Source: Adiantum capillus-veneris
Taxonomy: Eukaryota > Streptophyta > Polypodiopsida > Polypodiales > Pteridaceae
NCBI GenBank assembly: GCA_014529385.2
Contig: CM043967.1
Coordinates: 877,001-941,000 of the forward strand
Reading direction: 5' to 3'
Length of the DNA stretch: 64,000 nt
Part shown: in pieces, positions 34,645 through 46,481 of the stretch
How positions within the stretch are numbered: position 1 is the stretch's first letter
Layout of the letters: each line of letters opens with the position of its first letter
Program-made: the position numbers and the translations under genes
Notes under the pieces: generated by a model
Databases searched by the model: none
What the model saw: the letters and a program-made list of their open reading frames with translations, nothing else
Told to the model about the DNA's origin: nothing

Positions 34645-35930
34645 CCCATCTACCAAGTCTTGGTAGCCATACGTGTGATGGGATTTTGAGATCATCCCAA
34701 AACTCTCTAAGAAGATTGGTAGTCAAACCATCCCAGATAGGGGACTTCTCTTTGTTGAGATCTTGCTGTGCAAGCGAGCACTTGTCTTCAAAAAAGTCCA
34801 TCTCAATAAGGTTGGCTTCAAATTGGGAGATCTTCTTGTTGAAACTCACGATCAAGGTTGCTCTACATTCATCCACTTCCTGAGAGCAGACTTTAGGTTG
34901 GCCAATGATCTGACTTAAGTGATCAAGCATTAGCTTACTCATTTCATCTTGGTCTTGTATCACATTCCCGTCAACATCAGTGAGCGAGTGGACAAGACCA
35001 TGAAGAAATGTGCTTCATTAGAGGACTACGAGTAAATGGAGGTCTCCCTGGATAATATCCTTACCTTCTTGACCTCCTTGAGCTATTGTTCTACCAGATC
35101 ACCTTTTGCTTCCATCCACCTCTTGTGTTCTTCTTTGGAGGCCAACCCAGCCACTATTTTCAAAGTCAAACAAGCCACACCCTCTTTGAGATGTTTTAAG
35201 CACTCCTCTTCAGATTTTGCATCCTAGGACTCTTTTGACCACTTTCTGAATACTCCTTGCAAAGAGATCCCAAGCTCTAGGATTCACTAGATTACCATCT
35301 TTATTGAGCTTAGCCAAAGTTTTTTTGATAAGGTTATAAAATAGGGGTTCTTTGAATAGGTGTGCCCCTATGATAAGCATATTTGTAGCCCTTATTGGGA
35401 CTTTCCACTCCCCATTGACCTTTTTGAGTTTCATGTATTTGGGCAAGAGGTCTGACAAGTAGTTTGTTGACAAGACATTCATTTCAAGCAGCCATAGGAT
35501 CCAGTCAGCTTGGTGAAAACATTAATATTTTTCAAGTCGGTAAGTTGTCTATGCATATCGGAGGCTTGTGTACGTGAATCCCCATGTGTTATTCTAGGGG
35601 CCCACCTCTGACAAGTCCATGATGGCCCACTTCTCACATGAGCTTGGCCATTTAGTTTTTTTTAATCCTGCCAGCACACTGGCGAAGCATATTCTATCCC
35701 TTCTCTTCTCCACCATATTAAATTCCCCCAATAGTAGTCACTTTCCTTCAATAGGGGTATCTATAAGATACATCCACAATTTGGCTCCGTCCTTAGCTTT
35801 GCATGGACCATAGGTGTTGAATATGGTGAAAGGATAATCCACCCACATGATTCTCACTCCTAGGACTCTCATAGAGGGATGATTCAAGACCACTTTGGGC
35901 TCAAGGTCCTTGTCCATGATAGAGAGAGGA
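34645..35930 (-). pseudogene. L1-type LINE fragment (endonuclease end to RT start)
   Basis: Read leftward, broken frames give FNTYGPCKAKDGAKLWMYL and GEFNMVEKRRDR (AP-endonuclease C-terminal region; the family has GDFNMVE). A linker follows with AWDLFARSIQKVVKRVLG, then EKSPIWDGLTTNLLREFWDD (the family has K-S-P-G-x-D-G at the RT start). Sequence stops at 34645, where the large LTR element is inserted. Several stops and shifts show it is old. Non-LTR elements of this kind insert by nicking the target with this endonuclease and priming RT from the nick. Confidence 0.7.
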
Positions 35931-38159
35931 TGCCACTATTACTACAAACAAAAAGATGGTGTCCCTACAAAATACATAAGATAACATGCTACGAGCTATA
36001 AATCAACATATCTACATACCTGGCACACCACATACACACGATCAAGGAAAGTGCACGAATATGAAAGAGATAGAGAGTGTGAGAGAGCATGAAAGCATGT
36101 GCAACTGCACCTTCTAGAATGGAGTGCTACACAGGCATGGAGAGAGGAGAGATGAGAAAGGAGAACATGAACACAGATGCTTGGTGCATTCTCCTCCTGT
36201 GCAAGAGTGAGAATTTTCCTCTTGCACGTATTTATTTATAGATTTTTGAATGCTCAAAATGAATACATACTGTCCAATTGGACATTAAATGGTCATAGCT
36301 CATAAAGAGCACTTAAATAATAAAATGTCCATCGATGTAATATTCTTTTGCATACCCCATAACTCAGTCATACTTTTTCAGCTTGTCAACTGCATAAAAT
36401 ATCAAAATATCAATTCCATTACATACATCTCCGTTAGAAAGCAATTGTTCTTAGTTGTGAAGATAAGAATCTGCAATGGTTAGTAGTCTATGTCACAAGA
36501 ATCACATATTAAAAGAAAAAGTCATAAAACTAAACAACATTTCTTATTCTTGCAAATTATATTTGTCAAAAGAGAATGTTAAAATTATTTGTGAGAATTA
36601 GCCTGTATAAAAATGTATAGACTTAAAGAGAAAAGTTTTCTTATGCCTACCATCATCCACATATTACATATTCTAGTGTCCCATACCATGAGAATATGTA
36701 GTATATGCTATATCATATACATCAAGATATCATTGGTCACATCCATCATTCAAAAATCAATTCTTATAATTGTCAAGTCCAATCCCATGAATATTGTTGA
36801 CATTAGATGAACCAAATGGAAATCCAAATCCAAGTCCATATCCAAATCACTTTCATTTCCATACCCGGGTAACAAAATCACACTATGTGCAGTGGTGGCC
36901 AGCCACAATATCATGATTTTGTAATCGGTGTTGCCTAAATCGATGAGTCTACACCAATAAGTTGTGCTACTTAAATTGGCGAATCTGCACTTGTGCTACT
37001 TAAATCGATAAATCTGCACTAATATGATATAAACTATTGAGTTTGTTGTCTATTGGTATGCTCCCTAAATCGGCAAATTTGCACTAGGATGAACATTGAC
37101 ACAGTGCCTAAATCGGTGAATCTGTGTGTACATGACAAATGGACAAGGTGTTAGAGACAAAAATAAAAAATAAAAATTTACTACCATTTGATACCAAATT
37201 AGAGTATTAGCAAAATACTTATAAACTATTGTTCACTTTCACAAAACACCTTGGGTCATATGAGTAGCTGCATAGCTTAATGAAAAATCATCTCAATAAA
37301 AATTTGATACAGTGCAACTTTAGAAGCCATGATGCTAGATGGGTTTAATTGTACATCTTATAAGACAATGCAGGTAAAAATATGGAAAGAGGAGTGAGGT
37401 GTTAGAATGGAGTGTAGATGAATAGAGTGCATTGAGAAATTTTATACATGTATTGTTCTCTTTTTAAATGGGAGAAGTAGATACATCCAAGGGTTGGCCC
37501 AATTGTATACAAGAACGTTGGCATACTTAACGAACGAATTACTATGTTAGAAATTAGGCTAGACACACTATAACACGTCGTGCAAAAATTGGCACAGATA
37601 CTGACGAGAAAAAGATTCTTTTAAAAGTAAATTTTCCTAGAATAAGCATCATAATAAACGCCGGTATCGTAGCGTCGGTATATGCACCGGTAGAGAACGT
37701 CGAAATACACGTTGTTGTATGCGTCAAAATACACGTTGTTATTTATATAGAAATAAGCGCAGTTATCGAAGCCATAAATGTTTTTATATATTGACGCTTG
37801 TTCCAAGGCCCATACAACGCATGTACCGAACTCTGTTCCGATGATCAAACCTGCAAAAAATAATTTGGGCAGAGAGGGCTGGGAGTTGGTGTTGCATGTA
37901 TTGCTACAACAAAAAATAACCCTCTCTGCCCAAAGGAAGAGTGATAAGTAACCGCACTCCACCTACAAGTTGATGCTAAAGAGCGAGCGTACACAGATTA
38001 GCAAAACTGTAAAAAGAACAAAACCACAAAATCAAAAGCTTAATCATGACAAGTTCTCAAAAGCATAACCATAACGTCGACTCCCAAAGTATAGGCACAA
38101 TGGCATAAAGATTTTATAGCCATAATTCAAACATGATTTGAAAACTACAAAACCATAAA
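35931..38159. other. Gene-free AT-rich interval with two small repeat structures
   Basis: No gene seen. At 36925-37125 a motif like CTAAATCGGCGAATCTGCAC recurs about five times in imperfect form. At 37864-37878 and 37920-37934 there is an exact 15-bp inverted repeat (TTTGGGCAGAGAGGG) around a 41-base loop. A minus-strand frame over 37621-37962 contains a short NNVYFDAYNNVYFD repeat but has no recognisable family. Confidence 0.5.
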
Positions 38160-40002
38160 CATACTATCATCCCACAAACATTGTGTAAAATAGCAAGCGT
38201 TATAATGGCCAAGTGTTGAATGCACCTAACTTTAAGACATGGTTAGAATGTTCAAGTGGTGGATCTAAGAGACGCCAACAATTCAAACAACAATTCAAGC
38301 CTTCGTTATAATGTCCAAGTGGTAGATCTTTGATACACCTACTTCCCAATTCTTAGTCTAAATGGCCAAGTGGTGGATCTAGGATCTATTCATCCCACAA
38401 ACATTGTGTGAAATTACAAGTGTTATGATGGCCAAGTGTTGAATGCACCTAACTTTAAGACATGGTAAGAATGACCAAGTGGTGGATCTAAGAGACACAA
38501 AAAATTGGATTCACATTTCAAGCCTTTGTTATAATGGCCAAGTGGTAAATCTTTGATGTACCTACTTCCCAAGTCTTAGTCTAAATGGCCAAGTGGTAAT
38601 TCTAGGATCTACTCATCCCACAAACATTGTGTAAAATTACAAGTGTTATAGTGGCTAAGTGTCGAATGTACCTAACTTTAAGACATGGTTAGAATGTTCA
38701 AGCGGTGGATCTAGGAGACACCAACAATTCAAATCATAATTCAAGCCTTCGTTATAATGGCCAACTGGTAGATATTTGATGCACCTACTTCCCAATTCTT
38801 AGTCTAAATGGCCAAGTGGTGGATCTAGGATTAACTCATCCCACAAACATTGTGTAAAATTACAAGTGTTATGATGGCCAAGTGTTGAATGCACACCTAA
38901 CTTCAAGACAAAGACATGGTTTGAATTACCAAGTGGTGGATCTAAGAGACACCAAAAATTGGATTCACATTTCAACCCTTCGTTATAATGGCCAAGTGGT
39001 GGATCTTTGATGTGCCTACTTCCCAATTCTTAGTCTAAATGGCCAAGTGGTGGATCTAGGATCTACTCATCCCACAAACATTGTGTATTATTACAAGTGT
39101 GATGATGGCCAACTGTTGAATTCACCAAGCTTTAAGACATGGTTAGACTGGCCAAGTGGTGGATCTAGGAGACACCAACAATTGGATCCACAATTCAAGC
39201 CTTCGTTATAATGGCCAAGTGATGCATCTTTGATGCACCTACTTCCCAATTCTTAGTCTAAATTACCAACTGGTGGATCTAGGATCTACTCATCCCACAA
39301 TCATTGTGTAAAATTACAAGTGTTATGGTGGCCAAGTGTTGAATGCACCTAGCTTTAAGACATGAGCTAGAATGGCCAAGTGGTGGATCTAGGAGACACC
39401 AACAATTGGATCTACATTTCAAGCCTTCGTTATAATGGCCAGTTGGTGGATCTAAGATCTACTCATCCCACAAACATTGTGTAAAATTACAAGTGTTATG
39501 ATGACAAGTGTTGAATTCACCTAAGTTTAAGACATGGTTAGACTGGCCAAGTGGTGGATCTAAGAGACACCAACAAATGGATCCACATTTCAAGCCTTCG
39601 TTATAATAACAAGTGATGGATTTTGATGCACTTACTTCCCATTTCTTAGTCTAAATTTCCAAGTGGTGGATCTAGGATCTACTCATCCCACAAACATTTT
39701 GTAAAATTACAAGTGTTATGATGGCCAAGTGTTGAATGCACCTAACTTTAAGACATGAGCTAGAACAGCCAAGTGGTTGATCTAGGAGACACCAACCATT
39801 GGATCCTCACTTCAAGCCTTTGTTATGATGGTCAAGTGGTGGATCATTGATGTACCTACTTCCCAATTATTAGTCTAAATGGCCAAGTGGTGGATCTAGG
39901 ATCCACTCATCCCACAAACATTGTGTAAAATTACAAGTGTTATGATGGCCAACTGTTGAATGCACCTAAATTTAAGACATGGGTTCGAATGGCCAAGTCG
40001 TG
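38160..40002. repeat. Satellite array, ~223-bp unit, about 8 copies
   Basis: The block CATCCCACAAACATTGTGT starts at about 38168, 38391, 38614, 38837, 39068, 39291, 39463, 39683 and 39908, i.e. steps of 223, 223, 223, 231, 223, 172, 220 and 225. Each unit holds two to four copies of GGCCAAGTGGTGGATCT, a core shared with the array at 6005-6660. One unit (39291-39463) is shortened. The right end is cut by the LTR at 40003. Confidence 0.92.
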
Positions 40003-40913
40003 TGTTAGCGGGTCACCAGGATAGACGTCTGTAGCATAGCTTTCTAGCACTAACATAATGTCAATACTCAAGGAAAGTGACTCAGATGGGGCACGGAGAC
40101 TCTATGAGATCGTCAATCTCACGAAGTGAACCTTAACAAGAAAAAACGCTAGCTCACAAGAAAACCAACACTCAATGATCAGGGAAATCTTCCTATGTCC
40201 TTTCTCACAACTCTCGATCATCACACCATTTCGGCACTCAAACGGACTCAAAATGCAACGAAACTTTAGGACGAGGTCTAGGACACCTAGGGGCACTATC
40301 CTAGCAAGTCTAGTCGCAATCTGACAAGGTACCAAAAATCACGATCCATCATGAAAAAGGTCCTGAATATTGCAACAGATCTATCCAAAACTGTCGTCCT
40401 ATGGTCTAAGAACACTCTCATGGTCAAAACGACTAAAAATAGCGATTTAAGCACTCAAATCTGCAATTATAGCTCACAGATGCGTAGTCGTGAACCACAA
40501 CAAAACTGACAATGCTTACACAAAATTTAAAGAGCAAAGAAAGAGGAACACAATGCAAGTTTTGGATTTAAAAACTGATTACCCATTCATTAACTCTGAT
40601 GATTACAAGGTTGAGCAGCTTGTAGCTTGAGTGTACGGTTTTTGAGCTCACTTCTTCTTCTAAAGATAAGCCTCCTCTTCACACTAAAGTTATTGACCTT
40701 TATACCTAGGGCATTCTAAATGCCCAGTGGCCGGTTCACATGGACTTTTACAAATGTCATGACAGCATTACAACTCAAGGAATTGACTCACTACTCTGGA
40801 ATCACATTTACACAACGTATTACTACACTAGCTCGGAAAACTAATAGAGTACAAATGTGGTGTCCAGCTATGTGTCTGGCCAGGTGGACGCCTGTTTGGT
40901 TTTTCTTCAAACA
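40003..40913 (-). mobile_element. 3' LTR of an Asp-type element inserted in the satellite
   Basis: The minus strand begins TGTTTGAAG (40913) right after a polypurine tract (40914-40927) and ends CGCTAACA near 40003, abutting satellite sequence. A minus-strand TATAAAGG lies at 40697-40704. The 5' partner is beyond the window. The interior of this element continues at 40914-42042 and, after the giant insertion, at 62803-64000. Confidence 0.7.
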
Positions 40914-42042
40914 TTCCCCCCTTCCTGATTCGTGTTGTCCCTTAACACAACCTTGTGTACTCTTGTCATAGGGTTGTCTTTAGCTTTGTTGTTGATGACG
41001 CTCCCCCCTTCCTTGAATGATTCATATCTTCCGTGTTGTGGATACGTGATTTGAGCTTGATTATTCAGGCAACTTATCTTCTTGTTGCACCTTATCCTCT
41101 TTGTTGCCAGTCTTTGCTGCCGTGAAGAGGGATGTTGATGTGTTTAAGCTTGTAGGAATGATTCCTTTGTGGCGTGGACTTTATGTTCGTTTTGTTTTTC
41201 ATGTCCATTGCAATTTGAGTTGTACGCAATAGGTCACCAATGTTGAAGCATTGTGTGAGCTACGTATGGTTCTTGTGGATATCTCACTTGCTGAACTTGC
41301 CATTGCTTGATGTTGTAGGCCATTATTTGACTTGCCATTGTTGGATGGAGATTTGTTGTCGCCCTTGAAGATAAAAGATGCTCTTGATAAGCATATGGAG
41401 ACCTGCTGTTTTTGCTCCAAGTCGTTGTCAATCTATTTGGGTAGACATTTTCTTATTGCTGATGTAGAAGGAATATATATAAGAAGATGATGTGAGGGTT
41501 TCTAGATTAGGGTCTTAAACCTGGATGACCAAAGGCAAAAACCCAGTGGGAAAAAAGTGCCTTTGGTATACGCTCTTATTGTAGTTGAGCATTTGGACTT
41601 GAAGTACCTGTCATGCAAGGTGAGTACATTGGAGAAACAAATGAAGAGTGTCTAATGCAAGTGCTAATTATGGGACACTCTATATGCTGATGAGAAATTT
41701 TCACACAAAAGCATGCAATGTAAGAGATGGAGTTGATGGGTGCTTCAAGGAAATAATGTAGCACATGTGACATCAAAGGACGTCGATATAGCTTCCACGT
41801 CTCCAAGAAGGGTTTTTGATGTAGAAGCTTCTCCACTCATTCCTCACTGTGCGTGCGAGAGTGTCTTTTGGACCTCCTCCTTCACTCATCACTATACTAC
41901 AATGACTTCGACTCTTATGCTCACATATACCAGCATGAGGGACACAACGTACTTATAATCAACTCTTCCAGCTTGTGCAGTACCTAGAATAACTAAGAGC
42001 TTAGACCACAGAGAATATTACATGAAGGTTTGGGACTAACCC
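40914..42042 (-). other. 3' interior of the interrupted Asp-type element
   Basis: Starts with the polypurine tract CAGGAAGGGGGGAA (minus strand, 40914-40927). No convincing coding sequence follows. It ends at the target duplication AACCC (42038-42042) of the giant element and resumes at 62803. Confidence 0.6.
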
Positions 42043-42976
42043 TATTGGACGGATATGCCGCGACGGACGTCAGCACAGCGAGAACTCACCTAACATATAA
42101 TGTCATCTAAGGACGAAGCTCGACCCGCAGGCGCGTGGAAGCAAGCATAAGGTGTCAACCTACACTCGACCGACTCCTAACTAATTCCTACAGAGGTCTC
42201 TACCAATTGTCTAAGTCACAGCCTTCAAGAGTGCATAAGAGGAAACTTCCTACAATGCTGTCTAGAGCCGAACACCCATCAAACAATCTCGAAACACCAC
42301 AGAACTTGAAGGAGACCCTACTATCATCAATAGGTTGCTCTCCCTAAGGTCTATGAACAAAAACCCCAACCCAAAACACCCGGTGAAAAATCACGTAGGA
42401 TGTCTGGCCGAAATTTGCAGGTCTTCGTTTCCAAAATCTAAAGTGCCTAATGTGTAGCTCTACTCAATGTGAATGGGTGGATATGCTGCAATGCAAAATC
42501 GGACAACGTATGCTCACCAAATCACCAGATGAATCTCGTAGAAGGAGCTCGCAAAACCGGACCGTACGCGCGCAATGTAGGTATCGGCACGTAGCTCTCG
42601 TCGGGGGCAACACGCTATACTTCTCCGCATTCGATTCCGACCACCGTTGCACATGTAGCGTCAAGATGAAGCTCACACTCTCTCTCGTACACAGTACGCT
42701 CACTCACAGACTTCAAAACTTCTTTTAAAAATGACAAAAGGGTTTTTTTCATTAAGGTCAAAAAGTTGTATATATACCTTACAATTCTCAAACCCTAAAG
42801 TTCCAAATCAACCATGTACTCAATCTAACTATCAAAACTGGGATACAATCTGGAAACTTCTGTAAGCCCCAATATTTACAAGGTGAAAAATCAGGTTTCC
42901 TCAATAAATGAATAATTACAAAAAATGATAATCTTCCGAGTAGTCAGTTTCCGTGGGGTGTGTCCAGCTTCTAACA
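42043..42976 (-). repeat. 3' LTR of the giant element
   Basis: The minus strand starts TGTTAGAAG and should end GTTCAACA; this copy reads TATTGG on the + strand, so the terminal CA is mutated to TA. The TATA box is TATATATA at 42769-42776. It contains a half copy of the palindrome (ACGTAGGATGTCT, about 42393-42405). Open frames shared by both LTRs reflect LTR identity and are not evidence of genes. Confidence 0.93.
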
Positions 42977-42990
42977 CTCCCCCCCTCCTT
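42977..42990 (-). promoter_or_regulatory. Polypurine tract of the giant element
   Basis: The minus strand reads AAGGAGGGGGGGAG, immediately before the 3' LTR and 38 bases after the stop of the 3' ORF. Confidence 0.9.
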
Positions 42991-43028
42991 GCTCATGTCA
43001 TCCCCGACATGGCCGTTGACCTGCTTCT

Positions 43029-46000
43029 TCATCGTATGGTTTCACGCATCTTGATCAGTGATTCATATCTTGCATGTAGATTCATCATTGTTGGGATGAA
43101 AATATCAATGTTTATTGTGAAGAAGCCGGTGTAGAACGCTTCTTCAAAGGCCTGTAGGTGATAGGATGGCAAAAAGATTATCCTTTGATACAACGCATGT
43201 ATCACCTCCTTGGAAGGATGACCAGACAGATCATAGGAACATTTGTAAGTATCTTGGAAGAAGAAGATATTGTCTGTCACCTGACCTGGCTTGAATGTCT
43301 CAAATACTGCTAGAAGAGTTTTGCGGATTTTCTTCATCATGATGCACGTAAGGTCAGGTGAGCCAGTGAACAATTTGATGGCGCCCGTTAGGGTTTTCAC
43401 CTTGTATTGGACACTTATTCTCTCACCTGCCTTCAAGCCCGATAGCTTAGGATAATTCAGCCAAGTGGGTTGGCTCCTTTGTAATATCTCCTTGGCCTTC
43501 CACATCCTGATCCTTGGTAGAGGACAAAAGCCTAGGTTGTCTCTGATGTTTTTCGGTGCCTCTACCAAATGGATTAGGTATTGTGGGTACTTCGTCAGCC
43601 ACGCCTTCCTCCATTTTGGCTGAGAGTCAACTATTAACCTGGCTCCTTCTGGCTGAGAGATATCTGCATTGTAGAGAGGCACTGTCGGCTCTTCTCTAAT
43701 CCTCTTATTGATGGTGGCGGCTTCATATTTTAGCAAAGGATATGGGAGAGAGGGCTGAAGCCATTCGCGCCTGAGGTTGCTGGTGTCAATCTTCTGGATG
43801 GTCATGGACTTGAAAACCCTCTGCTCCCACTCCAAGGCTTCCTTAGTCGTCTCTCTGATCTCCACCTCTATTGCTTTACGCAGCTTTTCTTCCTCTTCCT
43901 GTGTTAGATCTTGTGGCTCCTGAGAGGATCCTTCTAGGATTTCCTCTTGCATAGGTGTGTCCACATGATCTGCCACATTTTCTAAATCTATGCCCTCATT
44001 GGCCAGTGGCCCTGTGCCTTCTTGCTCTCCGGCTTGCTGTCCTCTCAGCTCCTCAATCTGCTTTAGGAGTTTTTGTTTTTCTGTTTCAGCTTCTTCTCCC
44101 ATGTTCACGAGGAGGTCGTTCAACTCGGCGTTTATCTTCTCCGCCTCCTCGAGCTTTCTTTTGATACTTTCTAATTCCTCTTGCATGGCTTTTTGTTCTT
44201 CTTCCATTCGTGTCTGCATAACAATTGACCCTTCTGCCATCATCAATCGTTGCTTTTTTTCTAGAGTCAGCTCCTTTTGAAGTTCTTGCATCTGTTCTTC
44301 ATAAATTTGGCTTTCCAAAGTGATGTGAGTCGAGCTAGTAGCTCTGACTCTGGCAGGAGATGCCCGTAGCCTCTGGATGGTTTGGTCTTTCACCTTAAGC
44401 TAGTCCTTGAGCCCAAGGACCTCATCCTGGCTGGCTTCTTGATCTAACTCCGCCTTTTCTTTGGCATTTCTCATGGCTTCAACTTCTTTGGATTCCTCAG
44501 CCAGCTGTAGGGTCAGGTTATCCCTTTCCCTCTCGGCATCTATCAATGATTTGCTGAGTTGCTTACACTCCTCTTCGACTCCTTGCATTCTTTGGGCTGC
44601 TGCCTGATTTTCTGTTTCCATTTTCTGGCATCTTTGCGATGCCCTTGCTACTGGCCTGTAGCTCCGCTTCTCTCTCTTTCTGCCTTTGACTGTGTCCTTG
44701 TAAAGAGTCTACTTCCAGCTTTATCTTCACTTTAGTGGCCTTTAGAGTTGCCATCTCACTTTCTGAGGCCATAACTCGGTTAACTTCGTCATCACCACAT
44801 CCCAATTGTTGGAGGGTGGGTGCAGGTCCACTGTATATGTGGCCATTTCCTTTAGTTCTACTAACCTGATGCTTTGCATTTGCTCCTTAGGCCCTTTGGT
44901 TGCCAAGTTGAATGCGACTGTGGCAGCCTCTTCTTTTGTGCATCATGCTGCTAGCAGGTCCAGAAATGTGTTATATGACTCATTTGACTTTGGTTGCCCA
45001 CTTCGAGGCTTAGCCTCTTCCTTTGGTTCCGGCTCCTGGCTCTGCTCTTGCTTGGCCTCTTCTTGTTCTTCTGGTTTGTCTTCCTCCTCTTTATCTTCTT
45101 GTGGAGGACTGTGAGGAGGTGGTGAGGGCGGTAGACTAGCCGGTAGATATGTAGGATTTTTCTTTAAATCTCGGTCTGCCTTAGTCTTCCTTTCTCTCTC
45201 TTGGCTCTCCTGCTCGTCCAGCAGTTTCTATCGTACCTGCTCCACTTCCTCCTCTGTAAAAGGTACATGTGGAATATGTTTTGATGCGGCATCAAGAATC
45301 TCAAAATTTTTAATATAATCGTCGAATCTGTCCCTTTGCACCCTTCGGGATGATCCCGACATTGCTTCTAGAGACGGCTTCTAGAGTTCACTCAAATCTC
45401 CTTTAAGGGCCCTTTCTGCTCTGAAGCTCTCCATCAGCCTCTTTAGTCTTGCCGCTTTTTGTGACTTTGTCTCTTTTTCCGGCACTTGGGCAAATTCTTT
45501 CTTTCCCTTATTTTTCTCTGGCTGCTCTTCTTGAGCAGTCTCTAGCCGTCTTTTCAATCTTGTGGCAACCCTTGGTGCTTTTTGTGGCTCGTCTTCTTTG
45601 TCTTCTTTGAGCCTCAGACAGTTGTTTTGTGATGGGGGGTCAGGCCATCTCCCTTTTGCGTGCAATGCCCCATAAATCACCTTAGTGATTAGTTCTCCTC
45701 AAACAATATATGTGGGCTTCTTGTTACCCATTTTCACTAGGTTTTCATGTATATATGCTGCATAATTGATTATCTTTGGAGTGCTCTTCATCATTGCCCA
45801 AGTGAATGTTGTGGCAATTGCTCCTGGCGGCATTCGATACTTTTGTGGCCGCTTCGTACACATATGGAAGTATTGGTTGTACAACTGACTCATGACTGCC
45901 ACTCTTGGGTTGGCAATATCTTCAAAAGTGTAGTTACCTTTCTTCTCAGTGTACACCTTGACATCATCTCTTCTTTTAGTTACACTATCCCCCTTGTTGG

Positions 46001-46481
46001 AGAGGTCTAGTGCATCTGCTACAACTTGCTCGATGATGACTATTTCTGTTTCTGGCCTGCCTTGCAGATCGGTTACTCTGGCCACTCCGTCTTCTTTTAT
46101 TGTTGTTACAAATTCCCAGACTCTCTTTATGTCAACCCCTGTCGGCACTGCTTCAAAATAGTTGTGGAGATCAATCTTCTCCAAGTACCCGTCCATCTTG
46201 CTTCTTACGAACTCATTGAGTTCCCGCAGTAGCATTGGTAGCTCAATCACATTCCCTTCAGTGTCTTTGAACACTCCTTGGTAGATCTTTAGGTCGTTGG
46301 ACTCTAGCAGATCTTCTTGGATCCATGTGCTGGTGGGCTTTAGTGTTCCTTCTTGTATGACGAAGGGCTCCACTTCTTCTAGGTAATCCTTAATGGTCAT
46401 TCTTTTCTTTTTTGCCGGTGACTTCGCGGCTGCCATAGATCCTGTTGCACTCAGTAGTCCGAAGTTAGCATTTTTTTCCAT
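43029..46481 (-). pseudogene. ~1150-codon ORF in the env position, coiled-coil, unknown function
   Basis: Starts ATG at 46481 and ends 38 bases before the polypurine tract. It has a globular N-terminal domain (about 330 residues; IKDYLEEVEPFVIQEG, PPGAIATTFTWAMM, VIYGALHAKGRWPDPP) and a long K/E/P-rich stretch. A coiled coil follows (about 44800-44080; LEEAEKINAELNDLLVNMGE), then a C-terminal domain of about 280 residues. Five in-frame stops (45699 TGA, 45381 TAG, 45228 TAG, 44943 TGA, 44400 TAG) fit CGA or CAG changed by C-to-T. A frameshift near 44770 is undone near 44640. Athila elements carry env-like ORFs at this place, but I see no signal peptide or membrane segment. The N-terminal domain loosely recalls the 'putative plant transposon protein' family; that is a weak impression. 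Confidence 0.75.

Noticed and set aside
37621-37962. A 113-codon frame with a YFD repeat as a gene
   Set aside because: No start context, no family, and the repeated words come from a short DNA repeat.
38160-40002. A CRISPR-like array from the regular repeats
   Set aside because: Units are ~223 bp, the spacers are themselves repeats, and the context is plant transposons; it is a satellite.
41530-41570. A conserved retroelement motif around AAAACCCAGTGGGAAAA
   Set aside because: I had a vague memory of similar words in copia elements but found no supporting LTR, primer site or coding sequence nearby.
42135-42728. Several open frames that also occur at 61961-62554
   Set aside because: They lie in the two LTRs of the same element, so their similarity follows from LTR identity; no codon-type conservation or family motif.
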